From: Sphingomonas sp. KR3-1
GTDB lineage: Bacteria; Pseudomonadota; Alphaproteobacteria; Sphingomonadales; Sphingomonadaceae
Assembly (NCBI RefSeq): GCF_040049295.1
Contig: NZ_JBDZDQ010000002.1
Coordinates: 682,001 to 746,000 of the forward strand
DNA length: 64,000 bases
Reading direction: 5' to 3'
The position numbers were made by a program, and so were the translations under genes. Under the pieces are notes generated by a model. That model did not search any database. It was not told the origin of the DNA and worked only from the letters and a program-made list of their open reading frames with translations. Below are positions 18,390-25,807 of the stretch, in pieces (the first letter of the stretch is position 1; every line of letters begins with the position of its first letter).

Positions 18390-19306
18390 AGTGCTTCCTC
18401 ACCGCGTCGGCAATTGCGCTGAGCATTGGCGTTGCCAGTGCGCAGTCCACGCCGCCTCCGCCTGTCGCAACGACCGCTGCCCCGACGAAGAGTACTCAAG
18501 CGCGCGAACATCGGCCGCGTCATCGCAAGCCGATCGTCGCTCCGGAGGTTGCGCGGGTAGCAATTGCCAATCGCGCCGCGACGCAGGTCCCGCAAGCCAC
18601 GGGGTTCCTCAACGCCGTCCAGGTCTACGCCTATAGTGAGGGCGCGATCTATCAGGCCTTCACCGCGCCGGGCGTCGTGACCGACATCGTGTTGCAGCCG
18701 GGCGAAAACCTCGTGTCGGTCGCGGCAGGCGATACGGTCCGCTGGGTCATCGGCGACACTAGCAGCGGGAGCGGCGCGGACAAGCGGACACATGTCCTGG
18801 TAAAGCCCTTCTCGGCCGGCCTAGCCACGAACCTCGTCATCGCCACCGATCGTCGTAGCTACCACGTTCAGCTCAACGCGACCTCCCGGACGGCGATGGC
18901 TGCCCTGTCCTGGACCTATCCGGCCGATGCGCTCATCGCCCTGCGTCGGACCGCCGCGGCGGCCGAGGTGGCTGCGCCCGTGGCGCAGGGTCTGACGGTG
19001 GAAGACCTACGGTTCAACTATGTCGTCAGCGGCGACCGTGTCGCCTGGCGGCCGACCCGTGCCTTCGACGACGGGCGGCAGACCTTTGTGGAGTTCCCGG
19101 CGGCCCTGGCGGTCGGCGAAGCGCCGCCATTGTTCGTCATTGGGGCAACCGGCCAGGCTGAACTCGTCAACTACCGCGTCCGCGGCCGCTTCTATGTCGT
19201 CGACCGCATCTTCGAGACCGCCGAACTCCGCCTCGGCACGAAGAAGCAGCAGGTCGTCCGGATCACGCGATCCGTCGGGACCGAGCGCAAGGGGAGGGCA
19301 TCGTGA
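18386..19306 (+). CDS. trbG: TrbG (VirB9 family) outer-membrane-complex protein
   Basis: A 306-residue exported protein with signal peptide (MKCFLTASAIALSIGVASAQ), a Pro/basic linker and a VirB9/TrbG domain containing NYVVSGD…WRPTRAFDDGRQTFVEFP near the C-terminus. It would pair with TrbI in the envelope-spanning core. The ATG overlaps the trbF stop (ATGA) and has AAGGGAG eight bases upstream. Its stop overlaps trbI (GTGA). Confidence 0.92.
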   Translation: MKCFLTASAIALSIGVASAQSTPPPPVATTAAPTKSTQAREHRPRHRKPIVAPEVARVAIANRAATQVPQATGFLNAVQVYAYSEGAIYQAFTAPGVVTDIVLQPGENLVSVAAGDTVRWVIGDTSSGSGADKRTHVLVKPFSAGLATNLVIATDRRSYHVQLNATSRTAMAALSWTYPADALIALRRTAAAAEVAAPVAQGLTVEDLRFNYVVSGDRVAWRPTRAFDDGRQTFVEFPAALAVGEAPPLFVIGATGQAELVNYRVRGRFYVVDRIFETAELRLGTKKQQVVRITRSVGTERKGRAS

Positions 19307-20526
19307 CCGAAGCCGCTCCCACACCATCGCGCAAGCTCGACCCTGAATCGCTGGTGATCCGCGGGAAGCCGCGGCGGGCGATCCGCTTCCGGCGGGGCGT
19401 GATCATCGGCGTTGCTGCCTTCGGCTCCGCGAGCCTGATGACAATCGCCTGGGTCGCGCTCAAGCCGCAGGTGTTCCAGCACGTCGCCAGCCAGGAAGAG
19501 CTGTCGCAACCGAACGCGCGCCCGGCGAGCGACGCCTTGAACGGCGTACCGGCGACCTATGGCGATGCGCCGAAACTGGGTCCGCCACTGCCCGGCGATC
19601 TCGGCCGGCCGATCCTCGAGCATCGGCGTGCCATGGCGGTCGAGGGCACCTCGGGAACAGGTTTCGATACCGCGGCGCAAGCGGTCCAGGCCGAACGCGA
19701 GCGCCTGGCATCGGAACGTAAGGCGGCCCTCCAATCCGGCATCCTCGTATCCGGAAGAGCGGGCGCGACGGTGGGGCCAGCCCAATCACAAGGCGAAGCC
19801 GGGTTGGCTGCCGCCGCAGCGCCCCCGTCGGCGGGCACAGCGAAACTGGCAATCGACCCCGCAGCCGACCCAAACGCCCAGCAGCGAAAGACCGATTTCG
19901 TCGGTACGCTCGATACGGCTGGCGACCTCAACCCGCACCAGCTGACCGCGGCGCCGTCTCCCTATCTGCTCTCCGCCGGCAGCGTCATCCCGGCCAGCCT
20001 CATCACGGGCCTGCGCTCGGACTTGCCGGGCCTGGTGACGGCGCAAGTGACCGAGCGGGTGTACGATAGTCCCACCGGGCATATCCTGCTGATCCCGCAA
20101 GGCGCCCGCCTGGTGGGGAGTTACGACAGTGTGGTGGCCTTCGGCCAGAAGCGCGCGCTGATCGTCTGGCAGCGCATCATGCTTCCCGACGGGAGCTCGC
20201 TGCGGATCGACAATGTCCCGGCGACGGATGCCTCTGGCTATGCCGGTCTGCAGGACAAAGTCGATTTTCACACATGGACGCTGCTCAAGGGCGTCGTCTT
20301 GTCGACCCTGCTCGGCGTGAGCTCCGAACTCGCGTTCACCGGCGACGGCGATCTGGTTGAGGCGATGCGCCGCTCCACCCAGGACAATGTCTCGCGCGCC
20401 GGCGACCAGATCACCCAGCGCAATCTCGACATCCAGCCGACGATCACGATACGGCCCGGCGCCCAGGTGCGGCTGATCGTTCACAAGGATCTGGTGCTCG
20501 CGCCCTGGCGCGACGGGAGTCGGTGA
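19303..20526 (+). CDS. trbI: TrbI (VirB10 family) envelope-spanning protein
   Basis: A 407-residue protein with one membrane segment (about residues 33-51), a long Pro/Gln/Ala-rich periplasmic linker and a conserved VirB10 C-terminal domain. That domain includes GSVIPASLITGLRSDLPG, a VYDS…LIPQGARLVGSYDS segment and the final RPGAQVRLIVHKDLVL. It links inner- and outer-membrane parts of the mating channel. The GTG start overlaps the trbG stop and has a strong AAGGGGAGGG site. Confidence 0.93.
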   Translation: MTEAAPTPSRKLDPESLVIRGKPRRAIRFRRGVIIGVAAFGSASLMTIAWVALKPQVFQHVASQEELSQPNARPASDALNGVPATYGDAPKLGPPLPGDLGRPILEHRRAMAVEGTSGTGFDTAAQAVQAERERLASERKAALQSGILVSGRAGATVGPAQSQGEAGLAAAAAPPSAGTAKLAIDPAADPNAQQRKTDFVGTLDTAGDLNPHQLTAAPSPYLLSAGSVIPASLITGLRSDLPGLVTAQVTERVYDSPTGHILLIPQGARLVGSYDSVVAFGQKRALIVWQRIMLPDGSSLRIDNVPATDASGYAGLQDKVDFHTWTLLKGVVLSTLLGVSSELAFTGDGDLVEAMRRSTQDNVSRAGDQITQRNLDIQPTITIRPGAQVRLIVHKDLVLAPWRDGSR

Positions 20527-20527
20527 C

Positions 20528-20755
20528 ATGGCCGATCTAAAGCTGGCGAAATTGCCCGATCGCACGCCGATCAAGCTCGCGATTACGGTGACGCCCGACC
20601 TGCATCAGGCCCTGGCCGAATATGCGGCGCTCTATTCCGAGACCTACGGCCGTGACGAGCCGGTTGCCGAGCTGGTCCCGGCCATGCTCACCGCGTTTCT
20701 CGACAGCGACCGTGAATTCGCCAAGCGGCGACGGGCGCCTTCGGCAGGAAACTGA
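20528..20755 (+). CDS. DUF2274 protein of the trb operon
   Basis: A 75-residue protein (MADLKLAKLPDRTPIKLAITVTP…) of the DUF2274 type regularly found straight after trbI in such clusters. The N-terminal strand plus two predicted helices (PDLHQALAEYAALYSE; VAELVPAMLTAFLDSD) suggest an RHH-like DNA-binding fold. A regulatory role is possible but unproven. It begins one base after the trbI stop and ends one base before the next start. Confidence 0.8.
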   Translation: MADLKLAKLPDRTPIKLAITVTPDLHQALAEYAALYSETYGRDEPVAELVPAMLTAFLDSDREFAKRRRAPSAGN

Positions 20756-20756
20756 C

Positions 20757-21026
20757 ATGGCGCGGAGGAAGGAAACTCGTCGGCATTGGACGGATCCCGG
20801 CCCGATTGAAAACCCCGCCGGTGGGCGTTGTCCTGGTGTCCGAATGCGGTATTCGCGCGCGCTCATCGAGCAGACGATCAAGGTTTGGCAGCCCTATTAC
20901 CGGACGCCGCTGAGTGAGCAGGATGCCCATGAGATCATCGAGAATATGACGATGTTTGCGGGGGCCCTGATAGGCCTCGGTGGGATGGTGCGCTCGCGCG
21001 CCGAAACCTTATCCGAACCGGATTAG
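20757..21026 (+). CDS. Small uncharacterised protein ending the trb operon
   Basis: An 89-residue protein (MARRKETRRHWTDPG…) with no signal peptide. It has a mixed basic start and a helical second half (HEIIENMTMFAGALIGLGGMV). The ATG at 20757 follows the DUF2274 stop directly and GGCAGGAAAC lies just upstream. The frame can be drawn back to 20622, but that overlaps the DUF2274 gene. I do not recognise a family. Its position suggests it belongs to the conjugation operon. Confidence 0.6.
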   Translation: MARRKETRRHWTDPGPIENPAGGRCPGVRMRYSRALIEQTIKVWQPYYRTPLSEQDAHEIIENMTMFAGALIGLGGMVRSRAETLSEPD

Positions 21027-21134
21027 TCTCGCCCTTGACGTCTTGCCAATTGCGTCTCCGCGGCCAGACTGGAGAGCGGTCGGCTGTGCCCCCATGCGTG
21101 TGCGGCTGGCGATCCTGTCAGCGAGTATGGGTCC

Positions 21135-22739
21135 ATGAAGCGAACTAAATCGAACCGCCGGCAACCGGTGCAGAAGTCAAAGCGTGCCGTCCTATACGCG
21201 CGCGTGTCATCGAAGGAACAGGAGCGCGAGGGCTTCTCGGTTGAGTCCCAGATCAAGCTGCTCAGGGCGTATGCGGAGGAGCAAGGCTATAAAATCGTCC
21301 GCGAGTACGTCGACGTCGAAACTGCGAAGGCAAGCGGGCGGACCTATTTCGGCGAGATGATTGCATATCTGCGAAGCCATCCGGCGACGGATACCGTCCT
21401 CGTCGAAAAGACCGATCGCCTTTACCGCAACCTTCGTGACTGGGTGACGATCGACGATCTCGATCTCAGCATCCACTTCGTGAAGGAGAACATCGTCCTC
21501 GCGCCAGAGTCGCGCTCTTCCGAGAAGTTCTTGCACGGCATCAAGGTGCTGATGGCGAAGAACTATATCGACAACCTCTCCGAAGAGGTCCGCAAGGGGA
21601 TGCTGGAAAAGGCTGAGCAAGGGATTTGGCCGTCGGTGGCGCCGACGGGTTATCGCAACGTCCTCGGCCCGAATGGCAAGCGAGTGATTGAGGTTGAACC
21701 CGACACGGGACCGCGCGTGACCCGGCTCTTCGAGTGGTATTCTACCGGCTTGTACTCGCTCAAGCAGGCGGCGGCTCGCGCCCGGGCGGATGGAATGACC
21801 TTCCGTGGCAGCGCCAAGCCGATCAGCACCAGCAGCGTCCACAAGATCCTGCGCTCACGCATCTACACTGGCGAGTTCGAATGGATAGGAAAGCGCTATC
21901 AGGGCTCGCACGAGCCTTTGGTGTCGATCGAAACCTGGGAACGCGTCCAAGGCGTCCTTGATGGCCGCCACACCGCCCGTGTTCGCGGCATCGAGAAGGA
22001 CTTTCTCTTCACCGGCATGATCCGATGCGGCCACTGTGGCTGTGCGCTCGTCGGCGACATCAAGAAAGAGAAGTACATTTACTACCGCTGCAGCCACGGG
22101 AAGGGGAAGTGTCCTGAGCCGTATGTGCGGGAGGAGGTACTGCTCGAGCAGTTCGGCGACATGCTGGACCGCGTCACTCTATCGTCCGAGATGTTCGAAT
22201 GGCTCAGGGCCGCGCTCCGGGAGAGCTTCGCGCACGTGCACAAGGAACATGATGACGCGGTCTCACGCCTCCAGACGGAGCGGGAGCGCCTGCGTGAACG
22301 CCTGAAGCAGATCTACATCGACAACCTCGACGGCCGTATCGAGGATGAGGTCTATAATGCGCTCACGGTGCAGTTTAGGGATCAGGAACGGAAGGTCGCG
22401 AAGGAGCTGGAGAGGCGGCACGACGCCGATTTGAGCTACTTCGACGATGGAATCGCCCTTCTGTCGGTCGCGCGGGATTCGAAGCAGAGGTTCCTAGCGG
22501 CCGATTTAGCGGCGAAAAAACACGTGCTTTCGGCAGTACTTTCGAACTGCTCGTTTCGTGATCGACAGCTGTCGGCTGAGTACCGAAAACCCTTTGATAT
22601 TCTTGTAGAAAAATCGCCGGGTGGCGATGCCGCGGGCAAGCGGACGCGGCGGAAAAAAGGAGAGAGTCCGCAGTGGCAGGGGCGCTCGGATTCGAACCGA
22701 GGGCCTTCGGTTTTGGAGACCGACGCTCTAACCAGCTGA
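21135..22739 (+). CDS. Large serine recombinase, 3' end reading antisense through tRNA-Trp
   Basis: A 534-residue large serine recombinase. The resolvase catalytic domain (about residues 18-160) has YARVSSKEQ with the nucleophile Ser. A Recombinase domain follows (about 175-290), then a zinc ribbon (CGHCGC … CSHGKGKC) near 300-335, a coiled coil at about 370-435 and a basic tail. It would integrate or excise DNA between att sites. The ATG at 21135 has only a weak ribosome-binding site. The last 22 codons lie inside the opposite-strand tRNA-Trp gene, so the C-terminus is probably supplied by the insertion target. Confidence 0.88.
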   Translation: MKRTKSNRRQPVQKSKRAVLYARVSSKEQEREGFSVESQIKLLRAYAEEQGYKIVREYVDVETAKASGRTYFGEMIAYLRSHPATDTVLVEKTDRLYRNLRDWVTIDDLDLSIHFVKENIVLAPESRSSEKFLHGIKVLMAKNYIDNLSEEVRKGMLEKAEQGIWPSVAPTGYRNVLGPNGKRVIEVEPDTGPRVTRLFEWYSTGLYSLKQAAARARADGMTFRGSAKPISTSSVHKILRSRIYTGEFEWIGKRYQGSHEPLVSIETWERVQGVLDGRHTARVRGIEKDFLFTGMIRCGHCGCALVGDIKKEKYIYYRCSHGKGKCPEPYVREEVLLEQFGDMLDRVTLSSEMFEWLRAALRESFAHVHKEHDDAVSRLQTERERLRERLKQIYIDNLDGRIEDEVYNALTVQFRDQERKVAKELERRHDADLSYFDDGIALLSVARDSKQRFLAADLAAKKHVLSAVLSNCSFRDRQLSAEYRKPFDILVEKSPGGDAAGKRTRRKKGESPQWQGRSDSNRGPSVLETDALTS

Positions 22740-22750
22740 GCTACGCCCCT
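22674..22750 (-). tRNA. tRNA-Trp (anticodon CCA)
   Basis: A 77-base cloverleaf on the minus strand: acceptor arms AGGGGCG (22744-22750) and CGCCCCT (22678-22684), discriminator G, and CCA encoded at 22674-22676. The anticodon loop CTCCAAAAC gives anticodon CCA, and GGTTCGAATCC forms the T arm. The 3' end faces the serine recombinase gene and overlaps its last codons on the other strand. A run of six T follows on the minus strand at about 22653-22658 and may end its transcript. Confidence 0.95.
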
Positions 22751-22762
22751 GTGCGGTGGGTG

Positions 22763-22791
22763 GCTCTAGCGGGGACTGGCAGCCGGGGCAA
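22763..22791 (-). promoter_or_regulatory. Possible promoter of tRNA-Trp
   Basis: Minus-strand TTGCCC (22786-22791), a 17-base spacer and TAGAGC (22763-22768) end 12 bases before the tRNA 5' end. Both boxes match the consensus only moderately. Confidence 0.35.
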
Positions 22792-22812
22792 GCCAGTTCC
22801 GCCAGCCTTTTT

Positions 22813-25176
22813 TCACGCCGCGGCGCTCGCCCCGTCGCGCGGCCGCATCGCCAGCGCGCGGGCTTCCTGCACGGGGAGGGGGCGGCCGAAATAATAGCCC
22901 TGCACCTTGGTGCAGCCGAGCTGCTGGACCATGTGGTGCTCCTCCTCGGTCTCGACGCCCTCGGCGGTCGTCGCCATGCCCAGGCTGTCGGCGAGCGCGA
23001 CCACGGCGCGGATGATCGCGATCGCCTCCTTGGTGCCCTTGGAGGCGCCCTGGACGAAGCTGCGGTCGATCTTGATCGTGCTGAACCTGGTGTGCGCCAG
23101 ATAGCCGAGCGAGGAATAGCCGGTGCCGAAATCGTCGAGGCTCAGCTTCACGCCGAGCTCGAGCACCTTCTCGAGCACCTGGATCGCCTGGGTGCCCTCG
23201 CGCATGAACACGCTCTCGGTCACTTCCAGCTCGAGCCGCTCGGCCGGCATGCCCGATTGCGCCAGCGCTTCCACCACCATGGTGACAAAGGCCGGCGAGT
23301 GGAGCTGCTCGGGGCTGACGTTCACCGCCACGCGGATCTGCGAATCCCATTTCGCCGCTTCGGCGCAGGCGGTGCGCAGCACCCATTCGCCGATCGCCGG
23401 GATCAGGCGCGCGTCTTCCGCGAGCGGCACGAACTTGGCGGGGGAGACGACGCCGAACTCGGGATGCGTCCAGCGCAGCAGCGCCTCGAAGCCCATCAGC
23501 CCGCCGGTGCCGGCATTGACCACCGGCTGGTAGTTCAGGTGCATCTCGCCATTGTCGACCGCGCTGCGCAGCGCGATCTCGAGCACGCGGCGCTCCTCCG
23601 CGGCCATGTGGAGCTGCGGCTCGTAGCTGTGATAGGCGCCGCCGCCGGCATCCTTGGAGCGATAGAGCGCCAGGTCGGCCGAGCGGATCAGCATCTCGGC
23701 GGTGCGGCCGTCGCGCGGGCCCACGGCGAGGCCGACCGAGGCGCCGATGAACAGCGTGTTCTGGTCGATCTCATAGGGGCGCGAGACCGTGTCGATGATC
23801 GCCTGGGCCAGCCGCTCGATCGCCGCGGTATCGGTCGCGTCGCGCACCACCACGGCGAACTCGTCGCCGCCCAGGCGGCCGACCATCTCGTTCTCGCTCA
23901 TCAGCTGCTTGAGCCGCTCGGAGACGCGCATCAGCAACCGGTCGCCGACCGGATGGCCCAGCGTGTCGTTCACGGCCTTGAAGCGATCGAGGTCGATCAT
24001 CATGAAGGCGCAGCGCGAGCTCCATTTGTCCGCCTCGGCCATCGCCCGCGCCAGCGTCTCGTTGAGCAGCAGGCGGTTGGGAAGGCCGGTCAGCGTGTCG
24101 AAGCGCGCCATCTTGCTGATCTGGTCGGCGGACTTGCGCGCCTCAGTGACGTCCGAGCCGACGCCGCGGAAGCCGATAAAGGCGCCGCCCTCGTCATAGC
24201 GTGGGCTGGCGGACATTTCCCACCAGCGCTCCTCGCCATTGACGAATACCGGCAACAGCAGATCGTGGAACGCGTCGCGAGTCTTCAGTTTCTCGGCGAG
24301 GTCGCGCAGCCCGGCGGCGAAATTGCCGTCTTCCCAGGCGGGGCCCGCCAGAACCTGGAGGAAGGGCATGCCATTGATCGCCTTGGGATCGACGCCGAGC
24401 GATTTGGAGAAGCGCGGATTGGCACGCGCCACGCGGCGCTGCGCGTCGATTTCCCACAGCCAGTCGGCCTCGCCCTCGCGCTCGGTCTCGCGCAGGAGCA
24501 GGCTCAGCGTCTCGTCGCGGTCGGCAATGGCGATCTCGCCGGCGCGGATCACCACCAGCGCCTTGCCGCGGGCGAAGGTCGCCATCACCAGCAGCACGGT
24601 GAACAGCGCCGCGGCGGCGGCGAGCATCGGCGAGGCGATGGTGGAAAGGGTGAAGACCAGCGCGCCGCCGACGATCGTCACGAAGCTGATCGTGGCGAGC
24701 GGCAGCGCGGCCATCGCCACGGCGCTGGCGGTCATCAGCAGCGAGATCACGATCCACAGGCCGAGCGCGGCATTGGCATCGACCGCGTGGCCGAAGGCGA
24801 GCGGCGGCACCGACCAGACGGCACCGAGGGCGACTCCGTCGAGCAGCGTGCCGCGTACGTCGCGCAGAGTCGCGGTGACGGCTTCGCGGTGGCGCTTGGC
24901 AAGGCGACGAAAGGCGACGGCGGCGGCGACAGCCGCGACGATCGCGCTCCAGCTCGCCAGCTGCCAGATCGGCACCCGCGGGGCGAGGATCATCGTGACG
25001 AGCGAGGCGCCGATGACGTTGGCGGCGAGCATGAACAGCGCGAGCTGGCTGCCGGCGTGCAGCTGGGCGGCGCGAATCGGGCCCCAGTCCGTCGCGTCGG
25101 CGGGATCGCGCAGGCCAAGCAGCGCTCGCGCATCGATGCGCGGCCGGGCGAACTGTGAGGAAGTCTGATGGGCCAC
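22813..25176 (-). CDS. Membrane PAS-GGDEF-EAL cyclic-di-GMP enzyme
   Basis: A 787-residue protein with a hydrophobic N-terminal sensor of about six membrane segments (residues 40-195). A PAS-like domain follows (about 215-330; LLLRETEREGEADWLWEIDAQRRV), then a GGDEF domain with intact RLGGDEFAVVV and an EAL domain with FEALLRW and DDFGTGYSSLGYL. Both catalytic signatures look intact, so it could make or degrade c-di-GMP. A typical RxxD inhibitory site is not seen before GGDEF. I chose the GTG at 25176 (VAHQTSSQF) because the longer frame to 25323 runs into low-GC3, non-conserved sequence. Two small candidate genes lie upstream on the same strand. Confidence 0.85.
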   Translation of the reverse strand: MAHQTSSQFARPRIDARALLGLRDPADATDWGPIRAAQLHAGSQLALFMLAANVIGASLVTMILAPRVPIWQLASWSAIVAAVAAAVAFRRLAKRHREAVTATLRDVRGTLLDGVALGAVWSVPPLAFGHAVDANAALGLWIVISLLMTASAVAMAALPLATISFVTIVGGALVFTLSTIASPMLAAAAALFTVLLVMATFARGKALVVIRAGEIAIADRDETLSLLLRETEREGEADWLWEIDAQRRVARANPRFSKSLGVDPKAINGMPFLQVLAGPAWEDGNFAAGLRDLAEKLKTRDAFHDLLLPVFVNGEERWWEMSASPRYDEGGAFIGFRGVGSDVTEARKSADQISKMARFDTLTGLPNRLLLNETLARAMAEADKWSSRCAFMMIDLDRFKAVNDTLGHPVGDRLLMRVSERLKQLMSENEMVGRLGGDEFAVVVRDATDTAAIERLAQAIIDTVSRPYEIDQNTLFIGASVGLAVGPRDGRTAEMLIRSADLALYRSKDAGGGAYHSYEPQLHMAAEERRVLEIALRSAVDNGEMHLNYQPVVNAGTGGLMGFEALLRWTHPEFGVVSPAKFVPLAEDARLIPAIGEWVLRTACAEAAKWDSQIRVAVNVSPEQLHSPAFVTMVVEALAQSGMPAERLELEVTESVFMREGTQAIQVLEKVLELGVKLSLDDFGTGYSSLGYLAHTRFSTIKIDRSFVQGASKGTKEAIAIIRAVVALADSLGMATTAEGVETEEEHHMVQQLGCTKVQGYYFGRPLPVQEARALAMRPRDGASAAA

Positions 25177-25264
25177 GGTTCTAGATATCTTCCCGACGGT
25201 TGATGATTGATTGACACCTGATGCGAAGGCAGCAGCGACAGGCAGCGCTGCTGCCCCGCGAATA

Positions 25265-25396
25265 TTAAAAGATAAATTGTACGAGAGAGTCGAGTTTGCC
25301 CAGCGCAATGCTGAGTGCGACACAGATGATCAGTGTCTTGGTGCTCGACGAACTGCGCTCGATCAGCGCAAGAAATTCCCGGAAGTCTTCAAACAT
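25265..25396 (-). CDS. Candidate 43-residue membrane microprotein
   Basis: An ATG at 25396 is preceded by a very strong GGGAGG six bases upstream and opens a 43-codon frame. The product has a charged start (MFEDFREFLALIERSSS) and a hydrophobic second half (TLIICVALSIALG, then LVQFIF). It would be a single-pass membrane peptide. It ends 88 bases before the GGDEF-EAL start on the same strand, and its first 34 bases overlap the end of another small frame. GC at third positions is only about 60%, lower than surrounding genes, which argues for caution. Confidence 0.5.
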   Translation of the reverse strand: MFEDFREFLALIERSSSSTKTLIICVALSIALGKLDSLVQFIF

Positions 25397-25599
25397 GACG
25401 AACCCTCCCAAAGAAATGAATTCATAGGGTAGGGCTGTAGCGCCTGGCTAACGGCACCGCCTACCCACGCTAGTTGAGCGTTGAGCATCAGGTCACCATT
25501 GTCCAGTTGCGTCGGCGATATCGCACCGACGTCCTTCACACGGACCAGCCGGAAATGCGGCACATTGTCCGTAACGCGGAGTATGTCGCATTTTGGCAC
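25363..25599 (-). CDS. Candidate 78-residue protein upstream of the microprotein
   Basis: A frame from GTG at 25599 gives a protein-like 78-residue sequence (MPKCDILRVTDNVPHFRLV… QLDNGDLMLNAQLAWVGG). It overlaps the 43-codon frame by 34 bases, with the latter's Shine-Dalgarno inside it, a layout expected for coupled genes. The ribosome-binding site is weak (AAGAAG, ten bases away) and third-position GC is about 60%. The frame can be extended to 25770, but that part lies over a terminator. It may be non-coding regulatory DNA instead. Confidence 0.3.
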   Translation of the reverse strand: MPKCDILRVTDNVPHFRLVRVKDVGAISPTQLDNGDLMLNAQLAWVGGAVSQALQPYPMNSFLWEGSSCLKTSGNFLR

Positions 25600-25651
25600 A
25601 TTAAGCAACTTCTTTAACCGAATTGGTGCTTGATAAGAACTGTTCCAATTC
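25511..25651. promoter_or_regulatory. Cluster of dyads and direct repeats upstream of the small genes
   Basis: Within 140 bases: gcgatatcgc-type palindrome around 25515-25524; AAATGCG (25553-25559) against CGCATTT (25587-25593); GGCACATT repeated directly at 25559-25566 and 25595-25602; and GAATTGG (25620-25626) against CCAATTC (25645-25651). Such density suggests regulator binding or RNA structure. No specific factor can be named. Confidence 0.4.
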
Positions 25652-25753
25652 CGGCACTTGCGGAAACCGGGCCAATCTCCCTGCCGGGATATTCGCGACG
25701 GGGCGCGCATCCGGCACTTCGAGTCGGCCTGAGCCCCGGGGCGCCGAAGTCGC

Positions 25754-25784
25754 AAAAAAACGGCCGGCAAAGGCCGGCCGTTTT
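25754..25784 (-). terminator. Intrinsic terminator of the fatty acyl-AMP ligase gene
   Basis: Read on the minus strand, an 8-9 bp GC-rich stem (CGGCCGGC/GCCGGCCG) with a short loop is followed by seven T residues, 24 bases after the ligase stop. The other direction has four T, so it may work weakly both ways. Confidence 0.8.
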
Positions 25785-25807
25785 CCAGGTCTGCGGGAGA
25801 AAGAGCC

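Noticed and set aside
22756..25158. 800-codon frame on the plus strand opposite the GGDEF-EAL gene
   Set aside because: It is a mirror of a strong coding gene with high third-position GC. The product is a His/Ala/Arg-rich string without recognisable domains.
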